Of a DNA stretch of 64,000 nt, positions 55,034-62,405 are shown in pieces (position 1 is the first letter of the stretch; every line of letters starts with the position of its first letter). The notes under the pieces are model-generated. The model did not search any database and had not been told where the DNA came from. It saw only the letters and a list, made by a program, of their open reading frames with translations. Position numbers and translations under genes: made by a program. Source of the stretch: Corynebacterium xerosis NBRC 16721 = ATCC 373 (lineage in GTDB: Bacteria; Actinomycetota; Actinomycetes; Mycobacteriales; Mycobacteriaceae); the NCBI RefSeq assembly GCF_001552415.1, contig NZ_BCRD01000005.1, positions 216,579-280,578 on the forward strand. Direction: 5' to 3'.

Positions 55034-56010
55034 TGCCATCAGATGTCGTCATCGCATCCCCCTCCGAATTGGCGCCCTTCCGCCTGTTCCGGACCACCGT
55101 CACGGCCATCGACCGGTCGCGCCCGACCATCGTCCGCGTCACCCTCGGCGGCGATTGTCTCCGCCGCTTCGGCCGCGGCGGCCTCGACCAGCGCATCAAA
55201 CTCTTCTTCCCGCGCATCGACGACGCCACCGGCCGCGCCCTGCCCCTGCCCGAACTCGGCCCGGACCTCTTCGACGCCGACGGCGCCGGCGAGGACACCG
55301 CCTTCGCCCGGCTGCGGGCGATCATGTCCGCGCCCGGCGCCCCGCACGTGCGCACGTACACGGTGCGCCGCATCGACCGGGACGGCACGGCCCTCGACGT
55401 CGATCTGGTCGCCCACGGCACCACCAGCCCGTCGGCGCGCTGGCTGGCCCAGGTCCGGCCGGGCGATCCGCTCACCGTCCTGGGCCCCGACGAGATGTCG
55501 GCCGGGCGCCTCGGCGGCATCGAGTGGCGGCCCGGCGCGGCGTCGTCGATCCTCATCGCCGGCGACGAAACCGCCCTGCCCGCCATCGCCGGCATCGTCG
55601 AGCAGGGCGGGGTCCCGGCCGGTGCCCGGGTGCGCATCGTCGTCGAGGCGCCGGATCTGCGTGATCTCGACGATCTCCGCGCCCCTTCCGAATGGACCGT
55701 CGTCCGGTTGGCCCGCCCGGAGGGCATCGCCCCCGGCAGCTTGCTTTCCGACGCCGTGCGCACCCTCCTCGCCGACGAGCCCGGATTCCTCCGCGGAGAG
55801 GCCACTGGAGAGGACGGGGCCGAGACCAGCGACGAGGACGTCGTCTGGGACCTCGCCGCGGACCATCTCGACGGCGGCGGATACGCGTGGCTCGCGGGAG
55901 AGGCCTCCGCGGTGACGGGGCTGCGCCGCCACCTGGTGCGGGAACTCGGCGTCGACAAGTCCCGGGTCTCGTTCATGGGCTATTGGCGCGCCGGCCGCGA
56001 AGGCGCCTGA
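55033..56010 (+). CDS. Siderophore-interacting protein (FAD-binding ferric reductase)
   Basis: 325-residue SIP-family flavoprotein that reduces ferric siderophores in the cytoplasm to release iron. The FAD-binding motif RTYTVR is at 107-112; the C-terminal NAD(P)-binding half has LIAGDETALPAI and YAWLAGEASAV, and GYWRxG closes the protein. Residues 255-275 form an acidic Glu/Asp insertion. It is convergent with the FecE-type ATPase gene (3 bases between stops), and its promoter is covered by a DtxR-like box. Confidence 0.93.
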   Translation: MPSDVVIASPSELAPFRLFRTTVTAIDRSRPTIVRVTLGGDCLRRFGRGGLDQRIKLFFPRIDDATGRALPLPELGPDLFDADGAGEDTAFARLRAIMSAPGAPHVRTYTVRRIDRDGTALDVDLVAHGTTSPSARWLAQVRPGDPLTVLGPDEMSAGRLGGIEWRPGAASSILIAGDETALPAIAGIVEQGGVPAGARVRIVVEAPDLRDLDDLRAPSEWTVVRLARPEGIAPGSLLSDAVRTLLADEPGFLRGEATGEDGAETSDEDVVWDLAADHLDGGGYAWLAGEASAVTGLRRHLVRELGVDKSRVSFMGYWRAGREGA

Positions 56011-56013
56011 GGT

Positions 56014-56796
56014 TCAGACCGTCCCGCGGGCCACGATCAGCGGCGCCTTCCCTCCGGCCGGATCGTCGAGGACGTCGGCCCGCAGACCGTAGGCCTCGGC
56101 GAGCAACGCCGGGGTGATGGCGTCGCGGGTGCCGCCGTCGGCGAGGATCGCGCCGTCCTTCATCACCACCACCCGGTCGGAGTACATCGCGGCCATCGAC
56201 AGGTCGTGCAGGACCATGACGACGGTGCGGCCCTCGTCGGCGAGCCCGCGCACCAGGTCCAGCATCTCGATGGCGTGTGCGGGGTCGAGGTAGGTCGTCG
56301 GCTCGTCGAGAAGCAGCACCGGAGTTTCCTGCGCCACCGCCATGGCCAACCAGGCGCGCTGTCTCTGCCCGCCCGACAAGATGGCCAGGTCGTCGTCGGC
56401 GAGCCCGGCGGTGCCGGTGCGTTCCAGCGCCTCGGCGACGGCCGCCCGGTCCCGGGCCGACGGCCCGCGCCACCGGGGGCGGTGGGGATGCCGGCCGCGG
56501 GCGACGAGCTCGCCGACGGTCAGCCCTTCCGGCGCCACCGGATGCTGCGGGAGCACCGCCACGCGGCGGGCGCACTCGCGGGCGGAGAGCGAATGGACGT
56601 CGACGCCGCCGACGCGCACCCGCCCCGAACGCGGCGCCAGCAAACGGGACATGGTCCGCAACAGCGTCGACTTGCCGCAGCCGTTGGGCCCGAGCAGCGT
56701 GGTCACGCCGCCCGGTTGCGCCGTCAACGACGTCCCGCGGACGATGTCCGGGCCCTCGCCGTATCCGGCGACGACCGCTTCGACGGTGATGTTCAT
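56014..56796 (-). CDS. Iron-siderophore ABC importer ATPase (FecE/FepC-type)
   Basis: 260-residue ATPase subunit. Walker A GPNGCGKST, LSGGQRQRAWLAMA signature, Walker B VLLLDEPTTYLD with the D-loop, and H-loop LHDLS are all intact; the AEAYGL segment near the C-terminus is typical of iron-chelate ATPases. The ATG overlaps the permease stop (ATGA) and has GAGGAG ten bases upstream. It belongs to the four-gene importer operon. Confidence 0.94.
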   Translation of the reverse strand: MNITVEAVVAGYGEGPDIVRGTSLTAQPGGVTTLLGPNGCGKSTLLRTMSRLLAPRSGRVRVGGVDVHSLSARECARRVAVLPQHPVAPEGLTVGELVARGRHPHRPRWRGPSARDRAAVAEALERTGTAGLADDDLAILSGGQRQRAWLAMAVAQETPVLLLDEPTTYLDPAHAIEMLDLVRGLADEGRTVVMVLHDLSMAAMYSDRVVVMKDGAILADGGTRDAITPALLAEAYGLRADVLDDPAGGKAPLIVARGTV

Positions 56797-57812
56797 GGGA
56801 TGCTCCTCGCAGTTGAGCCGCGCACGACCAGCGCGACCAGGACGGGTCCGCCGACGATGGCGGTGATCAGGCCGACCGGAACGGTCACCGGAAGCAGCGA
56901 CGCGATGACCGCGCAACCGGAGATGAGCGTGGCGCCCGCGGCGGCGGAGGCCACCGGCGGTGCGGTGGGGGCCCGGGACGCCAGCCGCGCCAGCTGCGGA
57001 GCGACCAGCGCGACGAAACCGATGGGCCCCACCACCGACACGGTCACCGCGACCAGGCCCGTCGACGCGATGAGCAGCGTGGCCCGCACCCGGTCGACGT
57101 CCACGCCGAGCGCGCGCGCCGAATCGTCGTCGTGCGCCAGCAACGGCAGATCCCGGCCGCGCCATGCACCGAGCAGCGCGAAGGGCACGGTGGCCGCGAC
57201 CAGCGGGGGCAGCGCTTCCCAGCGGACCAGCCCCGTCGACCCGGCCAACCAGGTCTGCGCCTCGGCCGCCCGCGACAGATCGGCGCGGACCATGAGGTAG
57301 GACACCGCCGCGTGGCACATCAGCGACAGTGCGACGCCGACGAGGATTACCCGGCTCGACGTGCCGAGCCCGCCGAATGCGAACAACAGGGCGACGATCG
57401 CCGCGGCGCCGGCCATCGCGAGCAGGCAGCGCCACCAGAACGTCGGGATGCCGACGGCGAACTCCGGCCGGGCCACCAGCGTGCCCAGCACCACGGCCAC
57501 CGCCGCTCCCCCGGACACGCCCAGCACGTCCGGCGACGCGATCGGGTTGCGCGACGACGTCTGCGTCCACGCACCGGCCACCCCGAGCGCCGCGCCGACG
57601 AGAGGCGTGGCGATGGCCACGGGCATCCGCAGATCCCACACGACGGTGATCTCGCGGCCGGAGCCGCCGCCCGTCAACACTGACAGGACCGTCGACGGCG
57701 GGATCGGCACCGGACCGAGGCCGAGCATGAGCACGTACGCCACCGCCGCGACCGCCCCGAATCCCGCGGCGGTGACGCCGGCGGCGACGGTCCTGCGATC
57801 ACCTGCAGGCAC
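56793..57812 (-). CDS. Iron-siderophore ABC importer permease (FecCD family), second
   Basis: 339-residue FecCD-type permease with about nine or ten membrane helices. The family pattern RMPVAIATPLVGAALGVAGAWTQTSSRNPIASPDVLGVSGGA and GPIGFVALVAPQLAR is present. GTG 57812 overlaps the preceding permease by 14 bases, and the two together would form the heterodimeric channel. Confidence 0.92.
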   Translation of the reverse strand: MPAGDRRTVAAGVTAAGFGAVAAVAYVLMLGLGPVPIPPSTVLSVLTGGGSGREITVVWDLRMPVAIATPLVGAALGVAGAWTQTSSRNPIASPDVLGVSGGAAVAVVLGTLVARPEFAVGIPTFWWRCLLAMAGAAAIVALLFAFGGLGTSSRVILVGVALSLMCHAAVSYLMVRADLSRAAEAQTWLAGSTGLVRWEALPPLVAATVPFALLGAWRGRDLPLLAHDDDSARALGVDVDRVRATLLIASTGLVAVTVSVVGPIGFVALVAPQLARLASRAPTAPPVASAAAGATLISGCAVIASLLPVTVPVGLITAIVGGPVLVALVVRGSTARSIP

Positions 57813-58812
57813 GGTGCTCCCCCTTTCGGACGGCGTACACGAACAACGGCGCGCCGATGAGGGCCAGCACGATGGACACCTCGATCTCGCCCGGCCGGAG
57901 CACCATTCGCCCGGCGACGTCGGCGAAGACGGTCAGGGCGGCACCGGCGGCCGCGGCCGCCGGCAGCAGGCGAACCAGCGACGGCCCCGTCAGCGGCCGG
58001 ATCAGGTGCGGTGCGGCGAACCCCACGAAGGCGACCGGCCCCACCGCCGCCGTCGCGGCGCCGGCGAGCACGACGACGGCGACGAGCATCGCGGCCCTGA
58101 TCGCGCCCGGCGACGCGCCGAGCCCCGCTGCGGCGTCGTCGCCCATGGCCAACAGGTCCATCGATCGCGCGAAAGCGGCTGCGACCGCAGCGCCGAGGAC
58201 GAGTCCGCCCACGGCGAGCGCCGCATCCCCGGTTCCGCTCCCCGACAGCGAGCCGACGGTCCACTGCCGCATGCCGTCGAGCACCGCATGGGATTGCAGC
58301 GCCAGCAGCGTCGTGGCGGCGGTGAAGGCCGCCGACGCGCCGACGCCGACGAGGATCAGGGTCAGCGGATCCGCCGATGCGCGCGACGCGCCGAACACGA
58401 TGAGCGCGGCCGCGGCGGCGCCGGCCATGGCCAGCGGGGCCCGAACGAGCGATCCCGCCAGCCCGACGGTCATGCCCGCGGCGACGGCGAAACCGGCGCC
58501 GGAGGTGATGCCGATGATCCCCGGGTCCGCCAGCGGATTGCGGGTCCACGACTGCGCGATCGCGCCGGCCATGGCCAGCGAGGCACCGACCGCCAATCCG
58601 AGGATCGTCCTGGGCACCCGCAGCTCCCACACCACGTGGGCCAGGTCGCCGAAGACCGAGGTGGCCGCCGTCGCCGCCGACGGGCCGTCGCGCAGCACGG
58701 CGAGCACCTCGGCCGGGACCGTCGGTCTGGCCCCGATGAACACCGACGCCGCCGCGCACGCGATCAATGCCACCGCGAGGGCGACGGGCCAGGCCCGGCG
58801 GGCCCCGGTCAC
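57799..58812 (-). CDS. Iron-siderophore ABC importer permease (FecCD family), first
   Basis: 337-residue FecCD permease: RVPRTILGLAVGASLAMAGAIAQSWTRNPLADPGIIGITSGAG and GPVAFVGFAAPHLIRPL are family landmarks. The start is taken as GTG 58812, which overlaps the stop of the binding protein as GTGA, the junction used throughout this genome; a GTG 30 bases further upstream is possible but would overlap the binding-protein gene by 34 bases. Confidence 0.92.
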   Translation of the reverse strand: MTGARRAWPVALAVALIACAAASVFIGARPTVPAEVLAVLRDGPSAATAATSVFGDLAHVVWELRVPRTILGLAVGASLAMAGAIAQSWTRNPLADPGIIGITSGAGFAVAAGMTVGLAGSLVRAPLAMAGAAAAALIVFGASRASADPLTLILVGVGASAAFTAATTLLALQSHAVLDGMRQWTVGSLSGSGTGDAALAVGGLVLGAAVAAAFARSMDLLAMGDDAAAGLGASPGAIRAAMLVAVVVLAGAATAAVGPVAFVGFAAPHLIRPLTGPSLVRLLPAAAAAGAALTVFADVAGRMVLRPGEIEVSIVLALIGAPLFVYAVRKGEHRACR

Positions 58813-59768
58813 AGCTGCGCGGAGAACTTGCCGATTGCCCACGGGATGGTGACCGGGTTCGGCATGCTCATGGCGTTGCCGGTGTCGGAATCGAGGAACC
58901 GCACCCGGCCGTCCTTGACCACGTCGAGGTTCATGAACGTCGGGTCCTTCTTCAGTGCGTCGGCGGCGCCCATGTAGTCGAGCACGAACAGCACGTCGAC
59001 ATCGTCGAGGTCCGCGTAATTCTCCGGCGCGAAATCCTTGTAGAAGGTGCCGTCGTCGGTCTTCTGCAGCTCGTCGGGGATGGTGTAGCCCAGGTCCTCG
59101 ATGAACTGGCCACGGCCGTCACCGTCGGTGTACAGGCCGATCTTGCCGTCGTAGGGCATGACGATCGCCGCGGTCTGGCCGGCCGTCTCCGGGTGCGCCT
59201 TCTTGAACTCCGTGAACTTCGCCTCGGTGTCGGCGATCAGTTTCTCGCCCTCTTCGGGCTTGCCGACGGCCTCCGAAATGGTCCCCACCTGAGAATCCCA
59301 CGGCACCTGCCAATCGGCGTGCCCTTCGTCGTGGAGGGTGACCGGCGCGATGGCCTCGAGGTCCTTCTTCGCCTGCTCGTCGACGGCGTTGTTGACCGCG
59401 ATGATCTTCGTCGGGTCGGACGCCGCGATCTTCTCCACGGTCTCCGCCGTGAAGCCGGTGCCCGTGCCGTAGACGACGTCGGGCCTGGCGTCGCCGAGCA
59501 GCTCCTTCGACCACGGGCCGACCCCGGATTCGTCGACGTCGCCCTCGGCGCCCCACGGGGCGACCAGCACGGGCTCGATTCCCAGCGCCAGCAGCGTGTC
59601 CGCATCGCCGAGGCCGACGGCCGCGATTCGCTCGACGCCCTCGCCGTTCGCGCCGGCGTCCGTCCCGGCTCCGTCGTCACCGCGCGAGCAGCCGGTCAAG
59701 GCCAGCGCCGTCACCGCGGCGAGCGCCGCCGCCTTGATGATCCTCTTCCGGCAATGGTTGTGATTCAC
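58809..59768 (-). CDS. Iron-siderophore-binding lipoprotein (FecB/FepB family)
   Basis: 319-residue solute-binding protein. After VNHNHCRKR a hydrophobic stretch leads to the lipobox LTGC (Cys27), and two alpha/beta lobes follow, linked by the long helix typical of the class-III fold (ELLGDARPDVVYGTG; GTISEAVGKPEEGEKLIADTEAKFTEF). Several Tyr/Asp residues could bind a siderophore or heme. GTG 59768 gives a clean signal peptide and has AGGAAC before it; two longer starts (59795, 59804) are in frame. A DtxR-like box covers the -35 region. Confidence 0.9.
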   Translation of the reverse strand: MNHNHCRKRIIKAAALAAVTALALTGCSRGDDGAGTDAGANGEGVERIAAVGLGDADTLLALGIEPVLVAPWGAEGDVDESGVGPWSKELLGDARPDVVYGTGTGFTAETVEKIAASDPTKIIAVNNAVDEQAKKDLEAIAPVTLHDEGHADWQVPWDSQVGTISEAVGKPEEGEKLIADTEAKFTEFKKAHPETAGQTAAIVMPYDGKIGLYTDGDGRGQFIEDLGYTIPDELQKTDDGTFYKDFAPENYADLDDVDVLFVLDYMGAADALKKDPTFMNLDVVKDGRVRFLDSDTGNAMSMPNPVTIPWAIGKFSAQL

Positions 59769-59818
59769 GTTCCTGAACTCCCGTTCGTCGTTCACGCGGC
59801 GCACCGCCGCACGGGAGC

Positions 59819-59859
59819 ACTATAGGCGGGCCACATCGGACTTGGCAAGGCTGCCCTAA
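59819..59859 (-). promoter_or_regulatory. fecB-operon promoter with DtxR-like box
   Basis: Minus strand: -35 TTGCCA (59843-59848), 18-base spacer, -10 TATAGT (59819-59824). TTAGGGCAGCCTTGCCAAG (59841-59859) overlaps the -35 box and matches the DtxR consensus at 13 of 19 positions. Repression by iron-loaded DtxR would fit the operon's function. Confidence 0.75.
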
Positions 59860-59915
59860 TTTACGTCGGTGGTGGTGGAGGGGCGGGCCATGACGGGTCG
59901 TCTCCGAGCCTCGCC

Positions 59916-60538
59916 CTACTTCCGGGCGACGGCTCCCCCGTCGGCGTCGCCAAGCACCTTCGCCGCCTTGAGCACGGCGCGCGTCTCCCCCGTGATCGGC
60001 CCCAGCTGCTCCTCGCGGGCGGCCTTGTCCGCGGCCGTGGCGGTGACCATGTACAACGACGCGAACGCGCCGAGCACCCACGACACCTTCACCAGCGCGC
60101 CCGGGATGTCCAGCGGCCCGAGCTCGACCATCGCCGGCGGCTTGCCCGTCCACGTCGCGATGGTCGCCTCCGGCACGCTGACCAGGCCCAGGAACACGAA
60201 CCCCGCGAACACCAGCACCCCGAAGAAACTCGCCTGCGCCGCCTGCACCGAAGCGGCGACGTAGCGAAGATCGAGCTTCAGCCGCACCGGCAGCTTCCGG
60301 TCCTCCTCGATGACCTCGCGGACGTGCTCGTTGACCACCACGAACGACGCCAGCACGCCGCCCGCCCGACCTGGAACACCGCCACCGCCGTCCACGCCGG
60401 GGCGCACCGCTGCAGCAGACGATGGGCCCGCACCCGGGCCGGCAGGGCAGACGGAAGCCCCGAGGCCCATAGCCTCCGGATGACCTCTCGGTCCATCCGG
60501 ACGGCTTCTTCCACGGGCCCCGGGGCGTTGTCTCGCAC
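59916..60538 (-). pseudogene. Frameshifted small membrane protein
   Basis: Two overlapping frames together make one membrane protein of about 205 residues. The N-terminal part (GTG 60538; EEAVRMDREVIRRLWASGLPSA-like segment, then APAWTAVAVFQVG) reads to about 60370. The C-terminal part continues in another frame: ASFVVVNEHVREVIEEDRKLP, two helices (SFFGVLVFAGFVFLGLVSV, VSWVLGAFASLYMV) and a basic end. The switch lies in the run GGGCGGGCGGCG, so a one-base indel, or an assembly error, is likely. TAATCT (60546-60551) precedes GTG 60538 by seven bases, which supports the N-terminal frame. No family recognised. Confidence 0.6.
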
Positions 60539-60545
60539 GCCGTTC

Positions 60546-60551
60546 AGATTA
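60546..60551 (-). promoter_or_regulatory. -10 box of leaderless promoter of the frameshifted gene
   Basis: Minus-strand TAATCT ends seven bases before GTG 60538 and lies 24 bases downstream of the serA stop. Confidence 0.5.
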
Positions 60552-60574
60552 CGCCATGCGAACGGCGGGTGGAG

Positions 60575-62170
60575 CTAGTTGAGCACCAGCTGCAGCGCAC
60601 GGTTGGCGTCGATCTCGTCGACGATCGACTCGATCAGGTCCTCCGGCACCTCCTGCGACACGCGCAGGATCAGGATGGCGTTGTCGCCGTCGGCCTCCGG
60701 GGACAGGGCGGCGGCCTCGATGTTGATGCCCGCCTGGCCCAGCGCCACGCCGACCTTGCCCAGGGCGCCCGGCTGATCCTTGTAGGTGAGGAACAGGTTG
60801 CGGCCCTCCGAACGCATGTCGACGCCGCGGCCGTTGATGCGCACGATCTTCTCCACGCGCTCCAGGCCGGTCAGGGCGCCGGTGACGGTCGAGGCGGTGC
60901 CGTCGGCGGCGATGACCTTGACCTCGACGACCGAACGGTGCGTGACCGACTCCGGGGCGGTGGCCACGGAGATCTCGACGCCGCGCTCCTCGGCGATGCG
61001 CGGGGCGTTGACGAAGGTGACCGGCTCCTCGATCATCGAGGAGAACAGGCCGCGGGCGGCGGCCAGGCCGAGCACGTCGACGTCCTCGGTGGACAGCTCG
61101 CCGCGAGCGGTGACCTCCACTGCGGTGGGCGCGCCCTCCAGCAGGCCGCCGGCGACGAGGCCGAGCTCGCGGGCGAGCTCCAGCCACAGCGCGACCTCTT
61201 CGCCCACGGCGCCGCCGGAGACGTTGACCGCGTCCGGCACGAACTCGCCGGCCAGGGCCAGCAGCACGGACTTCGCCACGTCGATGCCCGCGCGGTCCTG
61301 CGCTTCCTCGGTGGAGGCGCCCAGGTGCGGCGACACGACGGTCTGCGGCAGCTTGAACAGCGGGGAGTCGGTGCACGGCTCCGAGGCGTAGACGTCGAAG
61401 CCCGCACCGCGGATGTGGCCGGACTCGATGGCGTCGGCCAGGGCCTGCTCGTCGACGAGGCCGCCGCGGGCCGCGTTGATGATGATCTGGCCCTTCTTCG
61501 ACTTCGCCAGGAGGTCGGCGTCGAACATGCCGGCCGTCTCCTTGGTCTTGGGCAGGTGGATGGTGACGAAGTCGGCGCGGGAGACGAGCTCCTCGAGGTC
61601 GACGAGCTCGACGTTCATCTGGGCCGCGCGCGCCGGGTTGGCGTACGGGTCGTAGGCGATGATCGTGGTCTCGAACGCGGCGAGGCGCTGCGCGAACAGC
61701 TGGCCGATGTGGCCGAAACCGACGATGCCGACGGTCTTGCCGAAGATCTCGACGCCCTTGAAGGACGAGCGCTTCCACTCGCCGTCGCGCAGGGTGGCGT
61801 CGGCGGCGGGGACCTGGCGGGCCGTGGCCAGCAGCAGCGCAATGGCCTGCTCGCACGCGGAGTGGATGTTCGAGGTCGGGGCGTTGACGACCATGACGCC
61901 GCGCTCGGTGGCGGTGTTGATGTCGACGTTGTCCAGGCCAACGCCGGCGCGGCCGACGATCTTCAGCTTGGGGGCGGCCTCGAGGACTTCCTTGTCCACG
62001 GTGGTCGCGGAACGGACCAGCAGGGCGTCGGCGTCGGCGACGGCGGCGAGGAGCTCCGGGCGGTTCGGGCCATCGACCCAGCGCACCTCCACGGAATCTC
62101 CGAGCGCGTCCACGGTGGACTGCGCGAGCTTGTCGGCGATGAGGACGACCGGGCGAGCGTTCTGGCTCAC
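60575..62170 (-). CDS. serA: D-3-phosphoglycerate dehydrogenase
   Basis: First enzyme of serine synthesis, oxidising 3-phosphoglycerate. The 531-residue length is that of type-1 SerA with an added intervening/regulatory region, as in C. glutamicum and mycobacteria. The Rossmann motif is GFGHIGQLFAQRL (about residue 150); RAGVGLDNVD and the catalytic HLGASTEEAQ loop are intact; residues 320-450 are the ASB domain and the last 75 (FLTYKDQPGALGKVG...) form an ACT domain that binds serine for feedback inhibition. GTG 62170 has AGGAG six bases upstream; earlier starts give poor N-termini. Confidence 0.97.
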   Translation of the reverse strand: MSQNARPVVLIADKLAQSTVDALGDSVEVRWVDGPNRPELLAAVADADALLVRSATTVDKEVLEAAPKLKIVGRAGVGLDNVDINTATERGVMVVNAPTSNIHSACEQAIALLLATARQVPAADATLRDGEWKRSSFKGVEIFGKTVGIVGFGHIGQLFAQRLAAFETTIIAYDPYANPARAAQMNVELVDLEELVSRADFVTIHLPKTKETAGMFDADLLAKSKKGQIIINAARGGLVDEQALADAIESGHIRGAGFDVYASEPCTDSPLFKLPQTVVSPHLGASTEEAQDRAGIDVAKSVLLALAGEFVPDAVNVSGGAVGEEVALWLELARELGLVAGGLLEGAPTAVEVTARGELSTEDVDVLGLAAARGLFSSMIEEPVTFVNAPRIAEERGVEISVATAPESVTHRSVVEVKVIAADGTASTVTGALTGLERVEKIVRINGRGVDMRSEGRNLFLTYKDQPGALGKVGVALGQAGINIEAAALSPEADGDNAILILRVSQEVPEDLIESIVDEIDANRALQLVLN

Positions 62171-62234
62171 GAGCAACTCCTGATTATGTGCGTATGCGTC
62201 CGATCCGATCCGGCACGACCGCGCCCGAAAGGAT

Positions 62235-62274
62235 GGGTCCACGCCGGCTCGTTGGCATGGACCCGATCATCATA
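62235..62274 (-). promoter_or_regulatory. serA -10 box and inverted repeat in the leader
   Basis: TATGAT on the minus strand (62269-62274) is a good -10; initiation near 62262 would give a leader of about 92 bases. At its 5' end the arms GGGTCCA and TGGACCC (62235-62241 and 62258-62264) surround a 16-base loop. This could be a stem at the mRNA 5' end or a regulator site overlapping the start of transcription. Confidence 0.5.
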
Positions 62275-62331
62275 TCCCCGGGTGTCCCCCTCGGGGGTGG
62301 TCGACCCCTGAACTGGTGGCCCGGAAACGCC

Positions 62332-62375
62332 CGGCCCCGGCCACCGCGTCCCCCTGGGACGAGTGGCCGGGGCCG
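62332..62375 (-). terminator. Terminator of the lipoprotein gene
   Basis: Stem CGGCCCCGGCCAC with GTGGCCGGGGCCG (13 pairs, 62332-62344 and 62363-62375) and an 18-base loop, 31 bases past the lipoprotein stop. On the minus strand GGCGTTTCC follows, a weak T-run. Confidence 0.65.
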
Positions 62376-62405
62376 ACCATGAAAGGCGGATTGTCCGCCG
62401 AGCGC

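Noticed and set aside
62171..62405. Possible riboswitch in the serA leader
   Set aside because: The leader is short and has only a simple hairpin; no recognised riboswitch core is visible.
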